Assembly (NCBI RefSeq): GCF_022568795.1
Contig: NZ_JAKZHU010000003.1
Span: 62,001 to 126,000, forward strand
Direction: 5' to 3'
DNA: 64,000 nt
Source of the DNA: Arsenicicoccus dermatophilus
GTDB taxonomy: Bacteria > Actinomycetota > Actinomycetes > Actinomycetales > Dermatophilaceae
Every line of letters begins with the position of its first letter. Position 1 is the stretch's first letter. The translations under genes were made by a program, and so were the position numbers. Of this stretch, positions 17,701 to 26,620 are shown one piece after another. A model generated the notes under the pieces. The model ran no database searches and was not told where the DNA came from. It worked only from the letters and a program-made list of their open reading frames with translations.

Positions 17701-18291
17701 CGCGCCCTCGTGGATCGGCTCGCGCCGCTCGTGCCCGCCGTCGACCGGCCCCGGCTGGAGGCCGCGCTGCGGTCGGACGCCCAGGCCTGGCGCAGCGACC
17801 TCGGGATCGAACACGACGAGAGCGCGCTGTCGGTGGAGGCCAACGTCTTCCGCTACCGCCCGCACCCCGAGGTGCTCGTCCGGCTCGAGGAGGGGGCCCG
17901 CTCCGCCGACCTGGTCCGGCTGCTGGCCGCCGCCGCGCTGGCCGGCTCCCATGCCACCGTGTCGGTCGACCCCGCCGTCGCCGGCTGGTGGGAGGCGCTG
18001 GCCACCGGGTCCGGGGAGGCCCGGCAGGCGGCCGACGACCTGCGGGACGTCGTGCGGGTCGAGGACCGGGCTGCCTTCGTGGCCCGGGTCGGCGAGGCCG
18101 GACCCACCCGGGTCCGGGTCGTCGGTCAGGAGCAGCCCCTCGTGCGTGAGCTGGCCGGCTCCCCGGCCACCCTGCTCACCGGCCCGGTGCTCGCCAACGG
18201 CCGCCGCGAGCTGCTGACCTTCCTGCGCGAGCAGGCGATCAGCCGCACGCTGCACCGCTACGGCCACGTGGCCCCAGACCTGGCCCGCTGA
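14761..18291 (+). CDS. putA: Bifunctional proline dehydrogenase / glutamate-semialdehyde dehydrogenase
   Basis: A 1176-residue PutA fusion that oxidises proline to glutamate. The FAD-dependent proline dehydrogenase barrel occupies about residues 1-440 ('VSIKVSSLVSQI', 'AFVNLDMEEYKDLDLTME', 'GIKIRVVKGANLAMERAE'). The aldehyde dehydrogenase domain spans about 500-970: 'TPPWNFPVAIPIGG', 'ETSGKNALVITP', and the catalytic Cys about residue 773 in 'FGHAGQKCSAAS'. A C-terminal extension of about 200 residues follows. No N-terminal ribbon-helix-helix domain is present, so this PutA is not itself a repressor. ATG at 14761. A perfect hairpin follows the stop. Confidence 0.95.
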   Translation: MTDHRRSDAPLNLPTGPAAVAAIADEAVEVARRWARATAKGATRSERATSAQLGALLRDETGLDLAVTFVDEVARPEDPYVAAKVLSTITASDAGSFLGPVDRSLLGLGARVAPLAPPVVVSIARKRLRQIVGHLVADATDPGLARHLAAARAEGFRLNVNLLGEAVLGEQEAASRTERTRALLARPDVDYVSIKVSSLVSQISTWDTEGTVERVLERLRPLYRTAAHKQPKAFVNLDMEEYKDLDLTMEVFERMLREEEFHDLEAGIVLQAYLPDAIPALERLIRFAQERHAAGHAGIKIRVVKGANLAMERAEAEVHGWEQAPYPTKEDVDANYLSFVERALRPDATEVMRLGVASHNLFDTAVAYLLARQRGCLDALDVEMLQGMAPSQARAVREDVGSVLLYTPVVAPEDFDVAVSYLIRRLEENAQPQNFLHAMFAADPQAGAKGRGRSGPDSGSHDAMADQERRFRESVAAMATTPIGPRRTPERAAITDRFDNTADSDPALPAVREWARRAVTADPAPLTSPVLESAADVDAVVARAVAAAPAWAGRSARGRADVLREAARRLEARRGELITVMAAEGGKTVAEGDPEVSEAVDFARYYADRALELDLGASAHTDGSTFTPDRVVLVTPPWNFPVAIPIGGVLAALAAGAAVIIKPAAPTTGCVEVAAAALWEAGVPREALQVVRCDEGDVGQALVAHRDVDTVVLTGATETAELFAGWRAQHPAGPRVYGETSGKNALVITPAADLDLAAADLVRSAFGHAGQKCSAASLGILVGSVGRSERFRHQLVDAVRSLRVGWPQDLGATMGPVIEPPSDKLLRALTTLEPGETWLVEPKQLDTTGRLWSPGVKDGVRPGSFFHLTEVFGPVLGLMRARTLQEATELQDATAYGLTGGLHSLDADEIAWWTDHVQVGNAYVNRHTTGAIVRRQSFGGWKGSVVGPGAKAGGPNYVALLGRWAEEALPTQGTTPAPRVRALVDRLAPLVPAVDRPRLEAALRSDAQAWRSDLGIEHDESALSVEANVFRYRPHPEVLVRLEEGARSADLVRLLAAAALAGSHATVSVDPAVAGWWEALATGSGEARQAADDLRDVVRVEDRAAFVARVGEAGPTRVRVVGQEQPLVRELAGSPATLLTGPVLANGRRELLTFLREQAISRTLHRYGHVAPDLAR

Positions 18292-18311
18292 GCGTCCGGC
18301 GCCCCTCCCCA

Positions 18312-18339
18312 CCGGGGACTCGGACGCCCGAGTCCCCGG
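18312..18339. terminator. 12-bp hairpin after putA
   Basis: CCGGGGACTCGG (18312-18323) pairs perfectly with 18328-18339 around a 4-nt loop, 20 nt after the putA stop. Confidence 0.75.
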
Positions 18340-18428
18340 CGGTGACTCACCCGCCCGTGGCTCACCTGGTGGTGGCCCGAGCGCGCCTGGCCCATCTGCC
18401 CACCCGCCCCGGGACGGTCCGGGTGAGC

Positions 18429-18434
18429 TACGGT
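18429..18434 (+). promoter_or_regulatory. -10 element TACGGT, leaderless type
   Basis: TACGGT ends exactly 6 nt before the ATG at 18441. The same hexamer at the same distance precedes the mutarotase (29197) and aminotransferase (58575) genes on the other strand. Confidence 0.5.
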
Positions 18435-18440
18435 CGAGCC

Positions 18441-18668
18441 ATGCCTGACGACGACGTCCGACGTCCCCCACGGTCCTGGGCCAGCCGCCTCGGCGAGGGC
18501 CTGGTCATGACCATCTCCTTGCTGGTCCTGCGCTTGGTGATGCGGGGGCTGGGGCTGCTGCACGAGCCCTTCCTGGAGACGCTGACGCAGGCCGTGCTCT
18601 TCGGGGCGCTGTGGGTGGCCATCGCCTGGTCCTGGGACCGGATCCGCACCCGCAGAGACCGCGCGTGA
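18441..18668 (+). CDS. Small hypothetical membrane protein
   Basis: A 75-residue protein with a charged N-terminus, two hydrophobic segments (about 20-37 and 45-63) and a basic tail 'RIRTRRDRA'. Not recognised. The stop overlaps the GTG of the next gene (GTGA), so translation is probably coupled with the acetyltransferase. ATG at 18441 is supported by a -10-like TACGGT 6 nt upstream. Confidence 0.6.
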   Translation: MPDDDVRRPPRSWASRLGEGLVMTISLLVLRLVMRGLGLLHEPFLETLTQAVLFGALWVAIAWSWDRIRTRRDRA

Positions 18669-19915
18669 GCGGGCCCGGCCCGGCCGGCTCACGCGGCCCG
18701 GCGGCGGCACCCGGGCGGACCACCCGCCTGCTGGGTCCGGACGACGCCGCGGCCTCCGCCCGGCTGGGGTCCGAGGCCTTCGGCTATCCAGACCCTGGCC
18801 CCGACGAGCAGCTGCCCGACCCGGGCCGCGGCGGCCGGACCTGGGTGGGCACCGTCGAGGGGGACGACCTGGTGGCGCGCGCCTGCGCGCTGCCCTACCG
18901 CACCTGGTGGGGCGGTCGCGAGGTCCCCACGGCCGGGGTCGCCAGCGTGGCGGTCCGGCTGGAGGAGCGGGGCGCCGGCAGCCTGGCACCCGTCCTCGAC
19001 CAGCTGCACGACCGGGCCCGCGAGCGGGGCGACGTCCTGTCGTTGCTGTTCCCCACCGCACCCGCGATCTACCGCCGCTTCGGCTACGAGACGGTGACGT
19101 CCTACGACCAGGTCGAGCTGCTCACCCGCGAGCTGCAGGACGCGCGCACCGTCGCCTCGACCGACCAGGTGCGACTGCGGCGGGCGGGTGCGGGTGACTA
19201 CGACGTGGTGCGCGCGGTCTACACCGCCTGGGCGAGCGCCCAGGACGGGCCGCTGACCCGCACCGGCGCGCTCTTCGCCGCCGACGGGGCGACCTTCCTG
19301 GAGCGGCTGGAGGGTGCCCGGGTCACCCTCGCCGAGGAGCACGGCCAGGTCACCGGCTATGCCATCTGGCGGCGCACGGACGGCTACCACGGCGGCACGA
19401 CCCAGGTCGAGGACCTGGTGGCGACGAGCCCCGGGGCGTATGCCGTGCTCCTGCGCCACCTCGGCACCAGCCATCACGTCGCGCCGCGCACCACCCTGTG
19501 GACCAGCGGCGCCGACGTCGTGCGGACCTTCCTGCCCGGCACGACCTGGCGCGGGATCGACTGCCGGCCGGCCATGCTCGCGGTGCTCGACGTGGTGGGT
19601 GCTCTCGAGGCGCGCGGCTACCCCGAGCACCTGCGCGCCGACCTGGCCTTCGCGGTGACCGGCCCCGAGCCGGTGGCCGGGAGCTACGTGCTGCGGGTGG
19701 CGGCGGGTCGCGCCCGATGCACCCGGACGGAGCAGCCGGCCGGGCGGGACGGCATACGCACCCTGGACCCGCGTGGGCTGGCCCTGGCCTTTGCCGGGGC
19801 CCAGCCGTCGTCCGCCCAGCGGGCGACCGGCCTGCTCTCCGGCCCTACCGGCGACGACGAGCGGTGGGACGCCCTCGGCGGGGGCCGCCAGGTGCACGTC
19901 CGCGACTACTTCTGA
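18665..19915 (+). CDS. GNAT N-acetyltransferase, Eis-like
   Basis: A 416-residue protein with the tripartite layout of the Eis family: a GNAT domain with the acetyl-CoA loop around 'VAVRLEERGAGSLAPVL' followed by 'AIYRRFGYE', a second GNAT-like domain, and a C-terminal sterol-carrier-like domain ending in 'RQVHVRDYF', where the terminal Phe carboxylate is the usual catalytic group. Eis enzymes acetylate aminoglycosides and other amines. It overlaps the upstream small membrane gene by 4 nt. A rare ATA Ile codon occurs at 19754 inside a GGCATAC heptamer. Confidence 0.85.
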   Translation: MSGPGPAGSRGPAAAPGRTTRLLGPDDAAASARLGSEAFGYPDPGPDEQLPDPGRGGRTWVGTVEGDDLVARACALPYRTWWGGREVPTAGVASVAVRLEERGAGSLAPVLDQLHDRARERGDVLSLLFPTAPAIYRRFGYETVTSYDQVELLTRELQDARTVASTDQVRLRRAGAGDYDVVRAVYTAWASAQDGPLTRTGALFAADGATFLERLEGARVTLAEEHGQVTGYAIWRRTDGYHGGTTQVEDLVATSPGAYAVLLRHLGTSHHVAPRTTLWTSGADVVRTFLPGTTWRGIDCRPAMLAVLDVVGALEARGYPEHLRADLAFAVTGPEPVAGSYVLRVAAGRARCTRTEQPAGRDGIRTLDPRGLALAFAGAQPSSAQRATGLLSGPTGDDERWDALGGGRQVHVRDYF

Positions 19916-20125
19916 CCCTCACCCGACGTCCGGACAGGTCGACCCAAAGTGGCGACGACCCTGCGAAACGGCATAAACACATAGTGAATTCGTTTGCGTG
20001 AAACCTGGCAATTGACCCACCCGAGGGTTACCGTCGACCCCACCGGTACGATGGGGATCCTCCGCCCACCGGCGCCCCCAGGACCTCCCCCAGCGGCCAC
20101 GGCCGCCAGCACCCGCAGGACTGAC
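19916..20125. other. AT-richer promoter region of the secreted protease gene
   Basis: No gene. The stretch 19965-20030 is visibly AT-richer than its surroundings and contains TTGACC at 20011-20016, a candidate -35 element, but no unambiguous -10 at standard spacing was found. It probably carries the protease promoter. Confidence 0.4.
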
Positions 20126-21556
20126 ATGACCCGTCTGCTCACCCGCCGCTCCCTGACGGCGACCTTCGCCCTCGCCCTCGCCACCGGCGGCGTCGTCGCC
20201 GGTCAGGCTCAGGCCGCCTCCTCCTTCGGCACCTGGGACGCGATCGTCGCCCTGGACAACTGCTCCGGCTCGGTCGTCCGCTTCCCCGGCGCCGCCGACA
20301 CCGACAAGGCCGTGGTGATGACCAACGGCCACTGCCTGCCGCAGATGCCGGACCCCAACACCTACGTCTACGACAAGGCCGCCAACCGCACCGTCACCAT
20401 CCTGGGCGGCGAGGACGCGCACAAGGTCACCACGCTCAGCCTGGACCGGATCCTGTACGCCACGATGACCGGCACCGACGTGGCGCTCTACCGCAGCACG
20501 GTGACCTACGCCCAGCTCAAGCAGAGCTCCGGCGTCACGGCCCGCCCCATGCTCACCACGCACCCGGTCGACCGCACCGCGCTGTCCATCCCCTCGGGCT
20601 ACTGGAAGAAGGAGTACCGCTGCTCCATCAACGGCTTCGTGCCGCACCTGAAGGAGGAGGGCTACGTCTGGGACGACTCGATCCGCTACAGCGCCGGCTG
20701 CTCGACCCCGCACGGCTCCTCGGGCTCCCCGATCATCGACCGCAGCACGGGCACGGTCATCGGCATCAACAACACCGGCAACGACGACGGTGAGCGGTGC
20801 ACGATGAACAACCCCTGCGAGGTGGACGCTGCCGGCAACATCACGGTGCACAAGGGCCAGTCCTACGCCGAGCAGACCTACCAGATCAACGCGTGCTGGG
20901 AGAACGGTCGGGTCAACCTGGCCAAGGCCGGCTGCACCCTGTATGGCGCCACGGGCTCCCCCACGCCTGCCCCGACGCCGACCGCGACGCCCACGGCCAC
21001 GCCGACGAGCACCCCCACGGCCACGCCCACCGCCACGCCGACCAGCACCCCCACCGTGACGCCGACCACGACGCCGACGAGCACGCCCACGGCCACGCCG
21101 ACCTCCCAGCCCGGCGGTGACGTGATCGTCAACGGCGACTTCGAGAAGGGCCACACCGGGTGGACCGGTTCCAACGGTGTGATCATCGACAACTCCGGCC
21201 GCAAGGCCCACTCCGGCACCTGGAAGATGTGGCTCGGCGGCAACGGCATCACCGCGTCGGAGTACGAGCAGCAGACCTTCACCGTCCCCGCCGGTGGCGC
21301 CACGCTCACCTACTGGATCGCCATCGACACCGCCGAGACCAGCTCCTACAGCAAGTACGACAAGGCCACCGTGTCGGTCAACGGCACCACGGTCGCGTCC
21401 TACTCCAACCTGGACAAGACCAACGGCTACGTCCAGAAGTCCGTCGACCTGACCAGCTACGCCGGCAAGTCGGTCACGCTCAAGTTCGCCGCCACGGAGG
21501 ACTCCGTCCACCAGACCTCCTTCGTCGTCGACGACGTGGCCCTGGCCGGTCGCTGA
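20126..21556 (+). CDS. Secreted trypsin-like serine protease with PT-rich linker and C-terminal sandwich domain
   Basis: A 476-residue exported protein. Signal peptide 1-31 ends at A-Q-A-A. The protease domain shows His69 in 'MTNGHC', Asp118 in 'TGTDVALY' and Ser199 in 'GSSGSP'. A linker of Thr-Pro repeats (about residues 280-330) leads to a C-terminal domain starting 'VIVNGDFEKGHTGWTG', a jelly-roll fold typical of carbohydrate- or surface-binding modules. Several Cys suggest disulphides outside the cell. ATG at 20126 is chosen for the signal peptide and the GCAGGA upstream. Confidence 0.85.
   Translation: MTRLLTRRSLTATFALALATGGVVAGQAQAASSFGTWDAIVALDNCSGSVVRFPGAADTDKAVVMTNGHCLPQMPDPNTYVYDKAANRTVTILGGEDAHKVTTLSLDRILYATMTGTDVALYRSTVTYAQLKQSSGVTARPMLTTHPVDRTALSIPSGYWKKEYRCSINGFVPHLKEEGYVWDDSIRYSAGCSTPHGSSGSPIIDRSTGTVIGINNTGNDDGERCTMNNPCEVDAAGNITVHKGQSYAEQTYQINACWENGRVNLAKAGCTLYGATGSPTPAPTPTATPTATPTSTPTATPTATPTSTPTVTPTTTPTSTPTATPTSQPGGDVIVNGDFEKGHTGWTGSNGVIIDNSGRKAHSGTWKMWLGGNGITASEYEQQTFTVPAGGATLTYWIAIDTAETSSYSKYDKATVSVNGTTVASYSNLDKTNGYVQKSVDLTSYAGKSVTLKFAATEDSVHQTSFVVDDVALAGR
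20961..21113 (+). repeat. Tandem repeats encoding the Thr-Pro linker
   Basis: Imperfect repeats of ACGCCCACGGCCACG / ACGAGCACCCCC type encode alternating Pro-Thr-(Ala/Ser)-Thr between the protease and its C-terminal domain. Copy number could differ between strains. Confidence 0.8.
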
Positions 21557-21572
21557 CCAGACCCACGCCGAG

Positions 21573-21602
21573 GGGCGGGTGACGATCTCTCGTCACCCGC
21601 CC
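21573..21602. terminator. 13-bp hairpin between convergent genes
   Basis: GGGCGGGTGACGA (21573-21585) pairs with 21590-21602 around TCTC. It follows the protease stop and precedes the stop of the convergent hydrolase. A GGCATAC heptamer lies 4 nt to the right. Confidence 0.75.
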
Positions 21603-21648
21603 TTCGGCATACCCCCGAGCGTCCTCGCACCTGCCCCGCCTGGGCGGG

Positions 21649-22440
21649 TCAGCGGGTCGGGTGCCGGACAGTCTGGCCGAGGACGATCTCGGCGACCTCG
21701 GGAGCGTGCTGCACCGGCAGCCCGTGCCGGGCACCCCGCAGCACCACGAGCTCGGCCCCCGGGATCCGCTCGACGAGCAGCTCGGCGTTGCGCACCGGAT
21801 TGATCCGGTCGGCGTCGCCGTGGACGACGACGGTGGGCGCGGTGATCCGGGGCAAGGACTCCCAGGAGTCGTGCCCGTGCGAGGCCCGGAAGTGCAGGCC
21901 TCGCTGCGCGGACCGGGTCGTGGTGGCCGCGTCGACCTCCTCCACGACGTCGTGGTGGGCGCCGAGCCAGGCCGGGGTGTAGTTGAGCAGCGCCATCTCG
22001 AGGGGATCGCAGCGGGCCAGGGTCGCGTCCACCGACTCGTCGCGCGGGGCGCCCATGCGGTCCCCGGGGGAGGTGCACAGCAGGGTGAGCGACGCGACCC
22101 GCATCGGGTGGTTGACGGCCAGCCACTGGGCGATGCGTCCGCCCATGGAGTGCCCCACGACGTGCGCGCGGGCCACGCCGAGCACGTCGAGCAGGGCGGC
22201 CGCGTCGTCGGCGAAGGAGCCCGTGGTCGGCGGATCGCGCCGGTCCATGTCGTCGGAGTCGCCGGTGCCGCGCTGGTCCAGGGCGAGGGACTCGACCCGG
22301 CCGGCGAGCTCGCGCACCAGGGGACCCCACAGCCGGTGGTCCTGGCTCATGCCCGGCACGAGCAGCACCGGCTCGCCTGCTCCCGTGCGGTCCACCGCGA
22401 GGTGAGATCCGTCGGGGAGAGCGAGCCGGTGCATGGTCAT
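21649..22440 (-). CDS. Alpha/beta fold hydrolase
   Basis: A 263-residue soluble alpha/beta hydrolase. Nucleophile elbow 'VVGHSMGGRIA' (Ser about 94), oxyanion region 'VPGMSQDHRLW', acid in 'VVHGDADRINP' and His in 'GARHGLP'. Similar to 3-oxoadipate enol-lactonase-like hydrolases, with unknown substrate. ATG at 22440 has CACACT 6 nt upstream. It lies downstream of the sigma factor pair on the same strand with an 18-nt gap, so it may be co-transcribed. Confidence 0.82.
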   Translation of the reverse strand: MTMHRLALPDGSHLAVDRTGAGEPVLLVPGMSQDHRLWGPLVRELAGRVESLALDQRGTGDSDDMDRRDPPTTGSFADDAAALLDVLGVARAHVVGHSMGGRIAQWLAVNHPMRVASLTLLCTSPGDRMGAPRDESVDATLARCDPLEMALLNYTPAWLGAHHDVVEEVDAATTTRSAQRGLHFRASHGHDSWESLPRITAPTVVVHGDADRINPVRNAELLVERIPGAELVVLRGARHGLPVQHAPEVAEIVLGQTVRHPTR

Positions 22441-22457
22441 GCGCCCAGTGTGCTCCG

Positions 22458-23417
22458 TCAGGGAGCGATGGTCGTCGGCGGGGCACCGGAGCTCTCCTGG
22501 ACGGTCACCACCCCGGTGTCCATGGACCAGACCAGGGACCCGTGGCCGCTGCTGGAGACGATGTTGACCCCCTTCGACGTCCAGGCGCTCATCGCGCCGG
22601 CCCACTCGCCCGGCACGTCGTAGCTCTTGACCACCCGACCGGGGTTGCCCGCGTCGTAGACCTGGATCCGCTCTCCGCCATCCTGGACGGCGACCGCGAG
22701 GTAACGCCCGTTGGGGCTCAGCTCGTAGCCGCGGATGCTGCCGCCCGCGCCCGCGTCGACGACCAGGCTGGACGAGCGGCTCGGGTCGACCCGCAGGAGC
22801 ATCCCGCGGTTGGGGCTGCCGCTGCTGCCGACGAGGGCGAAGTAACCCCCGGCGCCCGGGGTGCCGGACAGCTTGGTGGTGGCGCCGTCCGGGAGGGCGA
22901 CCGGGCCGTAGGGCGTGGTGAAGGTCGGGCCGGTGGGCTCCCCGGAGTCGGTGGGGCGCGGGGTGTCGCCGGCCGGTGCCGTCGTGGTGGTGGTGGTCTC
23001 GGTGGCCGGGTCGGTCGCCGTGGCCGTGGGGTCCCCGGTGGACTCGGTGGGGGACGGCTCCGCCACGACCGTCGACGAGGACGTGGGCCGGCGCCGGCTG
23101 GTCGGGACGTCCGTCGGGCTGGGCGCCGTCGTGGTCGTCGTGGCCGTCGGCCGGGGCATCGCCCGCTGGCTGGCCGAGGAGGTGCTCGCCGGCACCACCG
23201 TGTCGTCCTGCTGGCCCATCCGCGGCACCAGGAGCGCCGCGCCGGCCACGAGCACCAGGGAGGCCGCGGCCCCGCCGATGGCGGTGGCGCGGCGGCGCCG
23301 CCGCACCACCCGGCCACGCTCGACCACCCACTCGCCCAGGTCGGGCGCGGGGTGGACGTCGTCCACGTGCCGGTCCAGCGAGCGCTGGATCAGCTGTCCG
23401 ATCTCGTCGTCGCGCAC
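22458..23417 (-). CDS. Membrane-anchored protein paired with a sigma factor (putative anti-sigma or sensor)
   Basis: A 319-residue protein: cytoplasmic N-terminus (1-42), one transmembrane helix (about 44-65), a Thr/Ser/Pro-rich extracellular stretch (about 75-165), then a domain with repeated strands ('GYELSPNGRYLAVAV') suggestive of a propeller-like fold. Four bases separate it from the upstream sigma factor, so it is a likely regulator of that factor. The N-terminal segment lacks a recognisable zinc anti-sigma motif (HxxxCxxC). Function is inferred from context. Confidence 0.65.
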   Translation of the reverse strand: MRDDEIGQLIQRSLDRHVDDVHPAPDLGEWVVERGRVVRRRRRATAIGGAAASLVLVAGAALLVPRMGQQDDTVVPASTSSASQRAMPRPTATTTTTAPSPTDVPTSRRRPTSSSTVVAEPSPTESTGDPTATATDPATETTTTTTAPAGDTPRPTDSGEPTGPTFTTPYGPVALPDGATTKLSGTPGAGGYFALVGSSGSPNRGMLLRVDPSRSSSLVVDAGAGGSIRGYELSPNGRYLAVAVQDGGERIQVYDAGNPGRVVKSYDVPGEWAGAMSAWTSKGVNIVSSSGHGSLVWSMDTGVVTVQESSGAPPTTIAP

Positions 23418-23421
23418 GACG

Positions 23422-23946
23422 TCACTTCCTCTCGCTGCCCGCGGCCGCGGGTCGTCCCGCTGCCGTGTCGTCGGGCAGCACCTTGCGCAGGTTGGCCAGC
23501 CCTCGTGAGAGCTGGCTCTTCACCGTGCCGAGCGAGCACCCCATGATGTCTGCGATCTCCGCCTCCGGGAGGTCCTCGTAGAACCGGAGCACGAGCACCG
23601 TGCGCTGTCGGGGCCCGAGCGTCTGCAACAGAGCCCACATCCCGTCCCGCTCGTCGATGTCGTGCCGGTCCTCGACGACCCGGTCCGGTGTCGTCTCGGT
23701 TGCGAACTCACGACGCCCGACCTTGCGCCACACCGAGATGTTGGTGCGGGTCAAGGCCGTGCGCGTGTATGCCTCGACGGACCCTCGGTCCGCGATCTTG
23801 TGCCACGACAGGTAGACCTTCACCAGGGTGTTCTGGAGCAGGTCCTCGGCCGAGGCATGATCTCCGGTCAGCAGGTAGGCATAACGCAGCAACGCTGCGG
23901 AGCGTGCGGTCACGAAGGCCGTGAACTCCTCATCGCGCTCGTCCAT
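23422..23946 (-). CDS. SigE-family RNA polymerase sigma factor
   Basis: A 174-residue ECF-type factor. Region 2 is seen in 'LLRYAYLLTGDHASAEDLLQ', and region 4 in 'LGPRQRTVLVLRFYEDLPEAEIADIMG' followed by the recognition helix 'SLGTVKSQLSRGLANLR'. The family directs core RNA polymerase to a small regulon. ATG at 23946. The partner membrane gene begins 4 nt after its stop. It is divergent from the glutamate importer operon. Confidence 0.9.
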   Translation of the reverse strand: MDERDEEFTAFVTARSAALLRYAYLLTGDHASAEDLLQNTLVKVYLSWHKIADRGSVEAYTRTALTRTNISVWRKVGRREFATETTPDRVVEDRHDIDERDGMWALLQTLGPRQRTVLVLRFYEDLPEAEIADIMGCSLGTVKSQLSRGLANLRKVLPDDTAAGRPAAAGSERK

Positions 23947-24148
23947 GCGGTCCGTCTCCTCCCCGAGAGGGCTGACACCGCTGACGACGCGGGTGCCTCG
24001 GCAAAGGTTGCACGCCCCCTCGGAACCGGTTCAACCGGCCTCCCCCGACGCCGGTCGGACCGTGCCGGGGACGACGGGTTGGTCACGATATGCACAACGT
24101 TCGTCTCACCGGGTCCACTTTGGTGCGCGATGCATGCAGGGGCCCGGC

Positions 24149-24154
24149 TAATCT
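24149..24154 (+). promoter_or_regulatory. -10 element TAATCT, leaderless type, for the glu operon
   Basis: TAATCT ends 7 nt before ATG 24162 and no Shine-Dalgarno precedes that ATG. Confidence 0.5.
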
Positions 24155-24161
24155 CCCGGAC

Positions 24162-24929
24162 ATGAGCACCGCTGCCACGCCCCACCACGACCGACGTCCG
24201 CTCGTGGTCATGGAGCGCGTCAACAAGCACTACGGCGCCCTGCACGTCCTGCAGGACATCGACCTGACGATCCACGAGGGCGAGGTCGTCGTGCTGATCG
24301 GCCCCTCCGGGTCGGGCAAGTCCACGCTCTGCCGCACCATCAACCGCCTGGAGACCGTCGAGTCGGGCACCATCACCATCGACGGCCAGCCCCTGCCCGA
24401 GGAGGGCAAGGCGCTCGCGCAGCTGCGCTCGGACGTGGGCATGGTCTTCCAGTCCTTCAACCTCTTCGCCCACAAGACGATCCTGGACAACGTCACGCTC
24501 GGCCCGATCAAGGTCCGCGGGGTGGCCAAGGCCGAGGCCGAGACCCGGGCACGGCAGCTGCTCGACCGGGTCGGCGTGGGTCACCAGGCCGACAAGTATC
24601 CCGCGCAGCTGTCCGGCGGCCAGCAGCAGCGCGTCGCCATCGCCCGGTCCCTCGCCATGGACCCCAAGGTCATGCTCTTCGACGAGCCCACCTCGGCGCT
24701 CGACCCCGAGATGATCAACGAGGTCCTCGACGTGATGACCGAGCTGGCCCGCAGCGGTATGACGATGATCGTGGTCACCCACGAGATGGGCTTCGCCCGG
24801 CGCGCCGCCGACCGGGTCGTCTTCATGGCCGACGGCCAGATCGTCGAGCAGGCCACCCCCGAGGAGTTCTTCACCAACCCTCGCTCCGACCGCGCCAAGG
24901 ACTTCCTCGGCAAGATCCTCACCCACTGA
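24162..24929 (+). CDS. gluA: Glutamate ABC transporter ATP-binding protein
   Basis: A 255-residue ATPase of the polar amino acid uptake family. Walker A 'GPSGSGKST', Q-loop '[12 protein letters not shown]', signature '[16 protein letters not shown]', Walker B '[14 protein letters not shown]', switch His in '[12 protein letters not shown]'. It powers uptake through the two permeases encoded downstream. ATG at 24162 was chosen over an upstream in-frame start because TAATCT sits 7 nt before it. First gene of gluABCD; a 129-nt gap separates it from gluB. Confidence 0.92.
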   Translation: MSTAATPHHDRRPLVVMERVNKHYGALHVLQDIDLTIHEGEVVVLIGPSGSGKSTLCRTINRLETVESGTITIDGQPLPEEGKALAQLRSDVGMVFQSFNLFAHKTILDNVTLGPIKVRGVAKAEAETRARQLLDRVGVGHQADKYPAQLSGGQQQRVAIARSLAMDPKVMLFDEPTSALDPEMINEVLDVMTELARSGMTMIVVTHEMGFARRAADRVVFMADGQIVEQATPEEFFTNPRSDRAKDFLGKILTH

Positions 24930-25058
24930 GCACGGCGCCCGCCGCGCTCCCACCGACCTCCCGTCCGCGGCTCCCCGGGCCCCATCCCCGGGAGCCGCAC
25001 CCCTCCTCCCGAGGCCGGCGACCGTCGCCATACCTCGAACACCCATCAAGGAGATCCC

Positions 25059-25937
<879 letters not shown>

Positions 25938-25939
25938 TC

Positions 25940-26620
25940 ATGCTCGACCTGTTCCGGGAGTTCGACATCCTGGGCGCCTTCTGGATGACCATCACCCTCA
26001 CGGTCCTGTCCGGCATCGGTGCCCTGATCATCGGGACGATCCTGGCGATCTTCCGCCTGTCCCCCGTCCCGATGCTGCGCTTCCTCGGCGCGCTCTACGT
26101 CGACGTGGTCCGCAACACCCCGCTCACGCTGATCGCGGTGTTCTGCAGCCTCGGCCTGGTGGCCCAGCTCGGCTTCCACCTGGCCGACCCGCGTTCGGCG
26201 ACCTTCATCAAGGACAACAACATCCGGATCGGGGTGGCGGCGCTGTCGGTCTACACCGCGGCCTTCGTGTGCGAGGCGCTGCGGTCGGGCGTCAACACGG
26301 TGCCGGTGGGGCAGGCCGAGGCCGCCCGCTCCCTGGGGCTGGGCTTCCGGCAGACCCTCGGCGAGATCGTGCTGCCGCAGGCCTTCCGGGCCGCCCTGGT
26401 GCCGCTGGGCAACACCCTCATCGCGCTGACCAAGAACACCACCGTCCTGTCGGTCATCGGCGTCGCGGAGATCTCCTACCTGCAGGCGCAGGTCATCGAG
26501 GACCGCCCGGACGTGATGTTCACCTTCTTCGCGATCGTGGCGCTGGGCTTCGTCATGCTCACGCTGCCGACGGGCCTGCTCTTCACCTGGCTGTCCCGCC
26601 GCCTGGCGGTGCACCGATGA
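25940..26620 (+). CDS. gluC: Glutamate ABC transporter permease
   Basis: A 226-residue HisM-type permease with about five transmembrane helices and the EAA coupling loop 'EAARSLGLGFRQTLGEIVLP'. It forms the channel with GluD. ATG at 25940 lies 2 nt after the gluB stop, and the gene ends in an ATGA overlap with gluD, so the three are translated together. Confidence 0.9.
   Translation: MLDLFREFDILGAFWMTITLTVLSGIGALIIGTILAIFRLSPVPMLRFLGALYVDVVRNTPLTLIAVFCSLGLVAQLGFHLADPRSATFIKDNNIRIGVAALSVYTAAFVCEALRSGVNTVPVGQAEAARSLGLGFRQTLGEIVLPQAFRAALVPLGNTLIALTKNTTVLSVIGVAEISYLQAQVIEDRPDVMFTFFAIVALGFVMLTLPTGLLFTWLSRRLAVHR

Noticed and set aside
14671-18471. 1266-codon open frame antisense to putA
   Set aside because: A by-product of GC-rich codon use; the sense strand encodes an unmistakable PutA and the antisense product has only low-complexity composition.
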